Shown: in pieces, positions 1 to 6,788 of the stretch
How the letters are laid out: every line of letters begins with the position of its first letter
Numbering within the stretch: position 1 is the first letter of the stretch
NCBI GenBank assembly: GCA_964642725.1
Contig: CAZXQG010000104.1
Coordinates: 1-7,902 of the forward strand
Direction: 5' to 3'
Length of the DNA: 7,902 nt
From: JAGVPT01 sp964642725
Lineage (GTDB): Bacteria > Bacteroidota > Ignavibacteria > UBA10030 > UBA8401
Translations under genes and position numbers: made by a program
The notes under the pieces: generated by a model
The model's input: only the letters and a program-made list of their open reading frames with translations
Told to the model about the DNA's origin: nothing
The model's database searches: none

Positions 1-1079
1 AATTACTTGTAGATGCTTTTGACTCCAATTGGATCACAACGCTTGGTCCTCATGTCCAGGCATTTGAAAAGGAAATGTGTGAGTATCTCGGCGTCGGTTA
101 TGCCGTTGCTCTTTCGAGCGGGACGGCCGCTCTCCATCTCGCGCTGACTATGCTGGGAATCAAACAAGGAGACGACGTTATCTGTTCGGACCTCACTTTT
201 GCTGCCACGGCAAACGCAATTCGATACTGCAGTGCAACGCCAGTCTTCATCGACAGCGACCGGACATCATGGAACATGGATCCTGAATTGCTGGAAGAGG
301 AACTGGCCGATCGGGCAAGAAAAGGTAATCTCCCGAAAGCTGCTATCATTGTCGACCTTTACGGTCAGATCGCAGACTATAATCGTATTCTGCCGGTCCT
401 TGCGAAGTATGGCATCCAGATGATCGAAGACGCGGCCGAAGCGCTCGGTGCAAAGTATGCCGGAAAGAGCGCAGGGAAATTCGGCCAGATGGCCGTCCTC
501 TCTTTCAACGGGAACAAAATCATCACGACAAGCGGCGGAGGAATGCTTGTTTCGGATAACCCCGATTTCGTTACACAAGCCCGATACCTTGCCACACAGG
601 CACGAGAACCCGTTCCCCATTACGAACACAAGAGCGTTGGCTACAATTATCGCCTCAGCAATCTGCTGGCGGCAGTGGGGAGAGGGCAGCTGCAAAATCT
701 GACCAAGAAAGTGGACCGAAGGAGAGAGATCAACGCATATTACCGCCAGCACCTTGAAAATCTTCCGGGCATCAAATTTATGCCGGAGATCCCTAACGGG
801 AGATCGACATTCTGGCTCACTTGTATCACGATCGATCCTGCGAGTTTCGGTTCTACAAACGAAGATATACGTCTGCTTTTTGAAAAGCACGACATCGAGT
901 CACGCCACTTGTGGAAGCCAATGCATCTGCAGCCTGTTTTCAGGAATTTCCCATTCCGAGGCGCCGGAGTCTCTGCGAAATTTTTTGAGTCCGGCCTTTG
1001 CCTGCCGTCGGGCAGCGCGCTCACAGAATCCGATCTTGAGCGAATTGTAGGGATATTCAAAAGTGCGATGAAGGCGTAG
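1..1079 (+). CDS. pglE: DegT/DnrJ/EryC1/StrS sugar aminotransferase, PglE-like (5' partial)
   Basis: PLP-dependent transaminase of nucleotide-sugar biosynthesis, expected to transfer an amino group from glutamate to a UDP-4-keto-6-deoxy sugar in the cytoplasm. The frame is open from base 3, where it reads LLVDAFDSNWITTLGPHV, a typical family N-terminus. The ATG at 75 is therefore internal and the true start lies left of the window. Counting from that internal Met, the pyridine-nitrogen Asp is D119 (IEDAAEALG) and the Schiff-base lysine is K148 in SFNGNKIITTSGGG (codon 516-518). The blocks HYEHKSVGYNYRLSN and LWKPMHLQPVF and the C-terminal CLPSGSAL match what I recall of Campylobacter PglE (UDP-N-acetylbacillosamine pathway) better than the perosamine synthases. 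Substrate specificity is inferred, and another 4-aminosugar is possible. The stop is followed closely by the NadE-like gene, suggesting cotranscription. Family call very sure; pglE symbol moderate. Confidence 0.9.
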   Translation, partial: LLVDAFDSNWITTLGPHVQAFEKEMCEYLGVGYAVALSSGTAALHLALTMLGIKQGDDVICSDLTFAATANAIRYCSATPVFIDSDRTSWNMDPELLEEELADRARKGNLPKAAIIVDLYGQIADYNRILPVLAKYGIQMIEDAAEALGAKYAGKSAGKFGQMAVLSFNGNKIITTSGGGMLVSDNPDFVTQARYLATQAREPVPHYEHKSVGYNYRLSNLLAAVGRGQLQNLTKKVDRRREINAYYRQHLENLPGIKFMPEIPNGRSTFWLTCITIDPASFGSTNEDIRLLFEKHDIESRHLWKPMHLQPVFRNFPFRGAGVSAKFFESGLCLPSGSALTESDLERIVGIFKSAMKA

Positions 1080-1151
1080 TCACACCAGTAGCCGGGGAAA
1101 ATTTCGATTTTGGCCAGGGATCCACTTTTCTCGAATAGCATTAAGAAGACT

Positions 1152-2171
1152 GTGAAATTTCAGAAAGAATTACTGACTATCCAGCCGCACGAGGTGATCG
1201 CATCGATCACTGATTCTATCAAGGCACAGGTCGGCGGAATTCTTCGCAAACGAGGTGTTGTTGTGGCCGTGTCCGGCGGTGTCGACAGTGCGGTCTGCGC
1301 CGCTCTGTGTGCACAAGCGCTGGGGAAAGATCGCGTCTTAGCACTGATGCTTCCGGAGAAAACGTCATCGCCGGATTCACTGAGCCTAGGGAAATTGCTT
1401 GTCGATTTTCTGGGCGTACCGTCGCTCGTTCAGGACATTACTTCTATCCTTGAGGCGGCAGGATGCTACCGGTTTCAATCGGAAGCTTTGCGGTCTATAG
1501 TGCCGGACTACGATGACGCATGGAAGTACAAGATCGTCATCCCTTCAATCCTCGAAGCGGACCGGCTGAATATTTCACGATTGGTCTTTGAAACTCCTTC
1601 CGGGGAAACGAAGTCGGTGAGAATGTCGAGTTCGGCATACCAACAAATCATAGCAGCGACAAATTTCAAACAGCGCACACGCAGAATGGTCGAGTATTTT
1701 CACGCCGACCGGCTGAACTATGCTGTCTGCGGAACACCGAATCGCCTCGAGTATGATCAGGGATTTTTTGTTAAGCTCGGAGATGGAAGCGCCGATTTCA
1801 AGCCGATCGCGCATCTGTACAAAACTCAGGTTTATATGCTTGCGGAGGCTTTGGGATTACCCGTTGAAATCCGGAGCAAAGCTCCTACGACCGATACTTT
1901 TTCCTTAGCACAAACCCAGGAGGAATTCTATTTTTCCCTCCCGTACGGCACGATGGATATTTGTTTGTTCGCATACAACCACAATTTTCCCGCTGAGGCT
2001 ATCACAGAGGTGACCGGTTTGTCCAAGGAACAGGTCGCCAGGGTCTACCGTGACATTGAATCCAAACGGCGGGCAACATTGCCTCTCCACCTCCCTCCTT
2101 TGCTTGCGCAAGACGTTCCGGAAATTACTCTCTTGAAACAATCAATCATTTCTCACCAGCGACTTCCTTAA
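1152..2171 (+). CDS. nadE: NadE-like ammonia-dependent NAD(+) synthase
   Basis: Member of the N-type ATP pyrophosphatase group. NadE adenylates nicotinate adenine dinucleotide and amidates it with ammonia to give NAD. An N-terminal PP-loop SGGVDS (about residues 41-46) is visible, followed by NFKQRTRRM, GTPNRLEYDQG and KLGDGSADFKPI, then KTQVYMLAEALGLP and KAPTTDT; all match the order of NadE motifs. There is no glutaminase domain, so ammonia must come from elsewhere. At about 339 aa it is longer than typical bacterial NadE (about 245-280 aa), with extra sequence between the PP-loop region and NFKQR (roughly 1450-1640) and a C-terminal tail. Start: GTG at 1152 is preferred because the protein then begins VKFQKELL, which fits relatives I remember; TTG at 1110 is an in-frame alternative adding 14 residues. 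Neither has a strong ribosome binding site. In this setting it may supply NAD locally or amidate another acid (inference). Confidence 0.85.
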   Translation: MKFQKELLTIQPHEVIASITDSIKAQVGGILRKRGVVVAVSGGVDSAVCAALCAQALGKDRVLALMLPEKTSSPDSLSLGKLLVDFLGVPSLVQDITSILEAAGCYRFQSEALRSIVPDYDDAWKYKIVIPSILEADRLNISRLVFETPSGETKSVRMSSSAYQQIIAATNFKQRTRRMVEYFHADRLNYAVCGTPNRLEYDQGFFVKLGDGSADFKPIAHLYKTQVYMLAEALGLPVEIRSKAPTTDTFSLAQTQEEFYFSLPYGTMDICLFAYNHNFPAEAITEVTGLSKEQVARVYRDIESKRRATLPLHLPPLLAQDVPEITLLKQSIISHQRLP

Positions 2172-2306
2172 AGACATCTTTCCCAGACCGACTCCTTTTA
2201 CCGCATTCAGACACCATAAGAATGACATGAACCTAAAGAAGCAATCAACTGGAGAAATTGGAAGTGTTACCTTCTCACGCTTGAGACTATTACACCAGAC
2301 AAAATC

Positions 2307-2333
2307 TCGTTCCCAATCTCCGATTGGGAACGA
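2307..2333. repeat. REP-like palindromic hairpin, copy 1
   Basis: Perfect 12-bp inverted repeat. The left arm at 2307-2318 contains cgttcccaatc and the right arm at 2322-2333 contains gattgggaacg, around a TCC triloop. It shares its core GTTCCCAA/TTGGGAAC with the second hairpin 76 bp downstream. Short GTTCCCAA...TTGGGAAC palindromes are, from memory, common dispersed intergenic repeats in many environmental bacteria. No T-run follows, so a rho-independent terminator is unlikely. Confidence 0.85.
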
Positions 2334-2381
2334 AGTGTGTCACGTGATCAACATTTTCAGACGAAGAAACAAATCAACAAA

Positions 2382-2410
2382 CTCGTTCCCAAACTGAGTT
2401 TGGGAACGAG
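2382..2410. repeat. REP-like palindromic hairpin, copy 2
   Basis: Perfect 13-bp inverted repeat: ctcgttcccaaac at 2382-2394 pairs with gtttgggaacgag at 2398-2410 around a TGA triloop. Compared with copy 1, one stem position differs on both arms (T:A there, A:T here), a compensatory change that keeps the stem intact. The sequence after it (agtgaaattt) is not a clear terminator tract. It is the same repeat family as copy 1. Confidence 0.87.
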
Positions 2411-2533
2411 AGTGAAATTTCTCAAACTGTACCACTACCGAGAAATTATGGGTTGAGGAAAAATGCATCAGGGGGTGTGAACACGAAGGACCGCTCGAAG
2501 TGTTTTAAATCTTAACAAAGGCATTAGTTCGCA

Positions 2534-4573
2534 ATGTGCGGGATAGCAGGCATTATTCATACTGACGATCGGCACGCTCCGCCATCCGCGGAATTGCTGC
2601 ATGAGATGATCGGAGCAATCCGTTATCGCGGGCCGGATGAATTCGGTATTTACCGGGACCAACATGCAGGACTCGTACATGCCCGGCTATCCATTATTGA
2701 TCTGCTCGGGGGACAGCAGCCGATGTCCAACGAAGATGGATCTCTGTGGATTGTTTTCAACGGGGAGATATTCAACTACATCGAGTTGCGGAATGAACTC
2801 CGATCTCTCGGCCATCGTTTTCAGACCCAATCGGATACGGAGGTTATCGTCCATGCGTATGAAGCATGGGGGAATGAATGTTTCCTCAAGTTTAACGGAC
2901 AATGGGCTTTCGCTCTGTGGGATGCCCAGAAAAGAAAGCTCATATTGTCGCGCGATAGGATCGGCGTGCGCCCGCTCTTCGTGCGACAAGCTCAGGGAAA
3001 AATTTGGTTTGCCAGCGAAGTCAAAGCAATTTTTTCGGACCCCGAGGTGCCCCGATCGATAAATTCGCAGGGGCTTGATCAGACGTTCACCTACTGGGCA
3101 TCGATCGCCCCCGTTTCCGTTTTTGATGGAATTGAAGAAATCCTCCCCGGATCCGTGCGCATCTACGACAGCGATGGTGCGCACCGTGAATGGCTCTACT
3201 GGCAGCCGCTGTATGCCGACCCGCGGGAACCGTATCAGCTCCCGATCGCCGATGCGACCGAAGTATTGCGCGAAAAATTGATGCGTGCAACAGAACTCCG
3301 GATGCTGCGCGCCGACGTTCCGGTTGGAAGTTATCTTTCCGGCGGGCTTGACAGTTCTCTCGTCGCCTGGATGGGGCGGCAAGCGAAGGAAGGAAGTTTT
3401 CAAACATTCTCCCTTCGCTTTGACGATGCGGAATTTGACGAAACGGTCTTTCAACAGCTTATGGCTTCGCAGCTCGACAGCACGCATCATGACATCGTCG
3501 TTTCGCGGCACGACATAGCCCGTGTGTTTCCCGAAGTTGTATGGCATGCGGAAAGACCCATTTTGCGGACGGCCCCTGCGCCGCTGTATCTCCTCTCGCA
3601 GCGGGTCCGGCAATCGGGGATCAAAGCCGTTCTCACGGGCGAAGGGGCGGATGAAATGCTCGCAGGCTACGATCTCTTTCGGGAAGCTAAAATTCGCCAA
3701 TTCTGGTCGCGTCAGCCGGAATCAAAAATCAGACCGCGGTTGTTCGAACGGCTCTATCCGTATCTCGGCAGATCCCCCAATCAGACAAAAGGAATGGCGC
3801 TTCAATTCTGGAAACAGGGCATTGAAAAGGCCAATCTCCCCGGTTTTTCTCACGGACCGCGATGGTCGACGACTTCTGCCTTGAAGAGATTTTTTTCCGC
3901 CGACATCCGCCAGAGCATTGCTGCCCATCCTGCACCGGACGTGCTCTCATCGCTCCCCAAAGATTTTGGCAGATGGGATCCACTCGGTCAGGCACAATAT
4001 CTTGAAGTCGTAACGCTGCTCTCGGGCTATCTCATTTCATCGCAAGGGGACAGAATGCTGATGGCGCATTCGGTCGAAGGACGGTTTCCATTTCTTGATT
4101 CCGATGTTATGGAATTCTGTAACGGGCTTCCTGCAGATTACAAGCTTCGGATTCTTGACGAAAAACATATTCTCAAACGAGTGGCTCGAGGCGTGATACC
4201 CGATCAGATTGTTCGACGACAAAAACAGCCGTACCGTGCTCCGGATGCAATTTCATTCGTTGGTAAGGATGCACCGGATTATATCAGGGAATTGCTCTCT
4301 GAGAAAGCACTTAAAGAAAGCGGATTGTTCGATAGTGCGGCTGTCTCCAAATTTTATCAAAAATGTCTGGCCAAAGGAAAGAACGCGATCACTTCAGCAA
4401 CGTTCAGTAATTCCGACAACATGGCTCTTGTCGGCATTCTTTCAACGCAGCTTTTGGATAATCTCTTTGTGAGAGAAAATCGTCATTCCTCCGGAGATCG
4501 GATTTCATTCGTAACCGACATCGACCGTGTGTCTAATCACGCACAACACGCCACCCAGGAAAACAGTTTATGA
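2534..4573 (+). CDS. asnB: Glutamine-hydrolysing asparagine synthetase-like amidotransferase
   Basis: Two-domain class II amidotransferase: the N-terminal domain releases ammonia from glutamine, and the C-terminal domain adenylates a carboxylate and converts it to an amide. The start is fixed by MCGIAG, since Cys2 must become the N-terminal nucleophile. Other glutaminase residues are present: R51 (HARLSIIDL), N76-E78 (FNGEIFNY) and D101 (SDTEV). The synthetase domain shows the PP-loop SGGLDSS (269-275), GEGADEMLAGYD (369-380) and, near the C-terminus, EGRFPFLD. The block HAERPILRTAPAPLYLLSQ is characteristic of a subclass common in secondary-metabolite and polysaccharide clusters, so the acceptor may be a sugar acid or carrier-bound acid instead of free aspartate (inference). 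The 679-aa protein has a poorly conserved tail of about 35 residues after NMALVGILSTQLL. Its stop overlaps the carrier-protein start (ATGA), implying translational coupling. Confidence 0.95.
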   Translation: MCGIAGIIHTDDRHAPPSAELLHEMIGAIRYRGPDEFGIYRDQHAGLVHARLSIIDLLGGQQPMSNEDGSLWIVFNGEIFNYIELRNELRSLGHRFQTQSDTEVIVHAYEAWGNECFLKFNGQWAFALWDAQKRKLILSRDRIGVRPLFVRQAQGKIWFASEVKAIFSDPEVPRSINSQGLDQTFTYWASIAPVSVFDGIEEILPGSVRIYDSDGAHREWLYWQPLYADPREPYQLPIADATEVLREKLMRATELRMLRADVPVGSYLSGGLDSSLVAWMGRQAKEGSFQTFSLRFDDAEFDETVFQQLMASQLDSTHHDIVVSRHDIARVFPEVVWHAERPILRTAPAPLYLLSQRVRQSGIKAVLTGEGADEMLAGYDLFREAKIRQFWSRQPESKIRPRLFERLYPYLGRSPNQTKGMALQFWKQGIEKANLPGFSHGPRWSTTSALKRFFSADIRQSIAAHPAPDVLSSLPKDFGRWDPLGQAQYLEVVTLLSGYLISSQGDRMLMAHSVEGRFPFLDSDVMEFCNGLPADYKLRILDEKHILKRVARGVIPDQIVRRQKQPYRAPDAISFVGKDAPDYIRELLSEKALKESGLFDSAAVSKFYQKCLAKGKNAITSATFSNSDNMALVGILSTQLLDNLFVRENRHSSGDRISFVTDIDRVSNHAQHATQENSL

Positions 4574-4836
4574 AGATCACCCAGGAAGAAATCGGACTGA
4601 AAGTCAAAAGTTTTATTCAGGACAATTTTGTTTTTAACGGGCAAGACATCGATTCAGAAGTGTCGCTTCTGGGCTCAGGAACGATCGATTCAACAGGCAT
4701 ACTCGAAGTGATCAGCTTTCTCGAGGAGACATTTGGCGTCCGGTTCGATGACAAAGAACTCATAGCAGAGAATTTTGATTCGATCGCAAAAATTCAATCG
4801 TTTATGTTTCACAAACTTGGCGATGCAGGGAGCTGA
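4570..4836 (+). CDS. Acyl/aminoacyl carrier protein (phosphopantetheine-binding)
   Basis: Small acidic 88-aa carrier protein. The phosphopantetheine attachment site is S41 in GSGTIDSTGILEVI, at the expected start of helix 2. The following FLEETFGVRFDDKELIAENFDSIAKI has the standard helix 2 to helix 4 pattern. The DST motif (where fatty-acid ACPs have DSL) and the ENFDSI block resemble stand-alone carriers of polysaccharide and aminoacyl-carrier systems more than AcpP. The start codon overlaps the amidotransferase stop by four bases (ATGA), so the two are probably made together. Its likely loading enzyme is the AMP ligase 375 bp downstream. The prosthetic group must be added by a phosphopantetheinyl transferase encoded elsewhere. 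The nature of the bound acyl or aminoacyl group cannot be read from the sequence. Confidence 0.9.
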   Translation: MKITQEEIGLKVKSFIQDNFVFNGQDIDSEVSLLGSGTIDSTGILEVISFLEETFGVRFDDKELIAENFDSIAKIQSFMFHKLGDAGS

Positions 4837-5035
4837 AACGAAGATTCACGACCACTTGAATAGAATAGGCGTCATGTGCTCCGGAGGATCTCGGTTCCCC
4901 CGGATTGAAAGATACTGCCGGGTGTTGTAGCGTCGTGTGTTTCATTCTGGTTAAATAATGTAAATAGAAGCTCCTGAAAAAAATGACAATGATCATGCCT
5001 TGTCCTTTTAGAATGGCGGTATTACGTGATACAAC
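4837..5035. other. Intergenic spacer before the repeat element, no gene seen
   Basis: About 200 bp between the carrier-protein stop and the terminal-inverted-repeat element. No frame looks coding. A weak cccgg/ccggg pairing (4899-4903 with 4918-4922) has a 14-nt loop and is not convincing as a terminator. The stretch from about 4950 to 5020 is AT-rich (taaataatgtaaatag) and could hold a promoter for the ligase gene, but no defined boxes were identified. Confidence 0.45.
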
Positions 5036-5162
5036 ATGTCATCCCAGTCCCGCCGCTGTGTGGCGGGAGAGAGATTTTGGACACGAAGGCTTCGCGACCT
5101 TTGGGAGATGCCTTTCCGAAGGAACCCCTTGGGTCGGCATTCGTCGCTCATCAGGATGACAT
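5036..5162. repeat. ~127-bp element with 9-bp terminal inverted repeats
   Basis: The outer ends are atgtcatcc (5036-5044) and its perfect reverse complement ggatgacat (5154-5162). Inside are a tcccgcc/ggcggga hairpin (5048-5054 with 5062-5068), the palindrome cgaaggcttcg and the near-palindrome ttccgaaggaa. It resembles the TGTCATCC...GGATGACA dispersed intergenic repeats that I recall from many environmental genomes. It encodes no transposase, so it would be a non-autonomous (MITE- or REP-like) unit. An open frame starting at GTG 5026 crosses it into the ligase gene, which would give the ligase a false N-terminal extension. No clear target-site duplication is visible at the two edges. Confidence 0.72.
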
Positions 5163-5211
5163 TACAAAGGGATTCTTCAGAAGCCTCAAATTAATTTCTA
5201 TCGCAGGCAAT

Positions 5212-6741
5212 ATGATTTATTGTTTATCCGACCTTCTCTTGCAGCACCGCAACGACAGAGCATCGCACATTGCGCTCATCGATGGGCAACACCGGTTAAG
5301 CTATGCAGAGCTGATTCGTCAGACCGAACGATGTGGAGTGCAGCTGCAGGCCGCGGGCGTGCAACGAGGCGACCATGTCGCCATTTACTTGCAGCGGTCC
5401 GTTGAAAGCGTTGTCGCTCTTTTTGCTGTGTGGTCTCTTGGCGCTGTTGTCGTTATTATCAACGACGTTTTGAAAAATCGTCAGGTCAATTATATTATCG
5501 ATCATTCAGAAGCTTCCTTTCTCATTACCGATAACCGTCTTCGCACCTCGCTGACTGAATGCCCTTTGAGTCCCGACCGCATCCTCATTGTTGATTCTGG
5601 AGAACTAGCCGGCGAGAAATTTACTCCTTCTCGAGTTATAGGCGCCGATCTTGCTCTGATCATCTACACATCGGGGTCTACCGGCATGCCAAAGGGAATT
5701 ATGCTGTCGCATAACAATCTCATTTCCGGCGCCCGCATCGTAACAGACTATCTTCATCTCACGCGTGACGAGATCATTGTCAGCCTCCTGCCGTTTAGTT
5801 TCGACTACGGGCTCAATCAATTGTTAACAGCGTTGCTCATCGGCGGGACGTTGGTTATACAGCGCTCATTGCTTCCTGCCGATATCTGTAATACCCTGAA
5901 TCGTGAGCGGATCACGGGTATGGGAGCTGTGCCGATGGTCTGGCAGCAGTTGGCAGGCGACCGGTCGCCGTTCACCAAAACGCAGTTTCCTCATCTCCGC
6001 TATATTACGAACACTGGCGGCCGTATGCCGGAGAGCATCACAAAACTCTTCCGGCAAGTTCATCCGCACGTCCAAATCTATTTAATGTTCGGCCTCACGG
6101 AGGCATTTCGTTCTACATTCCTTCCGCCTGATCAAGTCGATGTTCGTCCAGGTTCAATTGGAAAAGCAATTCCGAATGTTGAGCTCCTGGTGCTCAATGA
6201 GCGGGGTGAATTGTGTAAGCCGGGGGAAGAGGGAGAACTTGTCCATCGCGGCGCTAACATCGCGATCGGGTACTGGCGGGATCCTGAAAATACCGCCCAA
6301 AGATTCCGGCCGGCTCCATTCCAGCAAGGGAAAGGAGGACAAACGGAGATTGCCGTGTACTCGGGCGACTATGTGAAAACAGATGAAGAAGGGTTCATCT
6401 ACTTCATCGGCCGCAAAGATCAAATGATTAAGTCGCACGGTATGCGTGTGAGTCCGGAAGAAATCGAAGATTGCATTTTTGCATCCCGCATGGTTCTGCA
6501 CGCTGTAGCATTTGCTGTTCCTTTCGATGAAGTGAGAAGCACTATCGTCATCGCTCTTGTGCCTTCTGATCATAAGTCATTCTCACAGAAGGAATTATCT
6601 CTCTACTGTAAGGCGAACATGCCAGAATATTTGCGTCCGGACGTTGTCTGGCAGTTAGAGAGTTTTCCGTTGACGTCCTCCGGAAAGCCCGACCGTGTCC
6701 GTCTGAAAGAAATGTATACGGAACAAAACCAAAAATTCTGA
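5212..6741 (+). CDS. AMP-forming acyl-CoA/amino-acid ligase, polysaccharide-cluster type
   Basis: ANL-superfamily adenylating enzyme that activates a carboxylic acid as acyl-AMP and passes it to a thiol, probably the phosphopantetheine of the upstream carrier protein (inference). Visible motifs, numbered from this start: A3 P-loop IYTSGSTGMPKG (151-162), A5 YLMFGLTEA (290-298), A7 YSGDYV with D386, the A8 hinge FIGRKDQMIKSHGMRVSPEE (398-417) and the A10 catalytic lysine K492 in SSGKPDR. The segment LLPFSFDYGLNQLLTALL and the SGD...GRKDQMIK spacing resemble the exosortase-A-associated acyl-CoA ligase family as I remember it. The start was placed at ATG 5212 because the protein then begins MIYCLSDLLLQHR, a normal ANL N-terminus; the frame is open further upstream (GTG 5026), but those 62 codons are repeat DNA. 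Length 509 aa is normal. Only a weak AGG lies before the ATG. Confidence 0.92.
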   Translation: MIYCLSDLLLQHRNDRASHIALIDGQHRLSYAELIRQTERCGVQLQAAGVQRGDHVAIYLQRSVESVVALFAVWSLGAVVVIINDVLKNRQVNYIIDHSEASFLITDNRLRTSLTECPLSPDRILIVDSGELAGEKFTPSRVIGADLALIIYTSGSTGMPKGIMLSHNNLISGARIVTDYLHLTRDEIIVSLLPFSFDYGLNQLLTALLIGGTLVIQRSLLPADICNTLNRERITGMGAVPMVWQQLAGDRSPFTKTQFPHLRYITNTGGRMPESITKLFRQVHPHVQIYLMFGLTEAFRSTFLPPDQVDVRPGSIGKAIPNVELLVLNERGELCKPGEEGELVHRGANIAIGYWRDPENTAQRFRPAPFQQGKGGQTEIAVYSGDYVKTDEEGFIYFIGRKDQMIKSHGMRVSPEEIEDCIFASRMVLHAVAFAVPFDEVRSTIVIALVPSDHKSFSQKELSLYCKANMPEYLRPDVVWQLESFPLTSSGKPDRVRLKEMYTEQNQKF

Positions 6742-6788
6742 AGAACATCGTCAGAATGAAACCCGAAATACCTTTCTCTCGATAGTCA

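Larger units (their letters stand above)
2172..2533. other. Intergenic spacer with two REP-like hairpins, no gene
   Basis: This 362-bp gap separates the NadE-like gene from the asparagine synthetase-like gene. Its middle holds two palindromic hairpins annotated separately. I see no convincing coding region, no tRNA-like fold and no U-run terminator after nadE. A 56-codon frame from the ATG at 2227 runs straight through both hairpins and is judged spurious. A promoter for the downstream genes probably lies between about 2410 and 2533, which is AT-richer, but I cannot point to a clear -35/-10 pair. An AAAGG at 2517-2521 is 12 bases before the asnB start, too far for a standard ribosome binding site. 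Confidence 0.6.

Noticed and set aside
267..890. Minus-strand frame of 207 codons opposite the aminotransferase gene.
   Set aside because: It is antisense to a clearly coding region and its composition and motifs match no protein family I know.
2227..2397. A 56-codon + strand frame in the spacer before the asparagine synthetase gene.
   Set aside because: It runs through both palindromic repeats, ends inside the second, has no ribosome binding site and no recognisable protein features.
2306..2410. Possible short CRISPR array from the two similar repeats.
   Set aside because: There are only two units, each a complete palindrome, and no further repeat or cas gene is nearby; REP-like hairpins explain them better.
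2307..2410. Rho-independent terminators for the NadE-like gene.
   Set aside because: The stems are strong, but neither is followed by a T-run and both are more than 130 bp from the stop codon.
2687..3700. Long minus-strand open frame (337 codons) opposite the asparagine synthetase gene.
   Set aside because: The + strand encodes an unmistakable AsnB with all catalytic motifs, and the antisense translation shows no domain-like pattern. It is a codon-bias shadow.
4802..4996. Minus-strand 64-codon frame between the carrier protein and the ligase.
   Set aside because: It overlaps the carrier-protein end, has no ribosome binding site and its sequence looks random.
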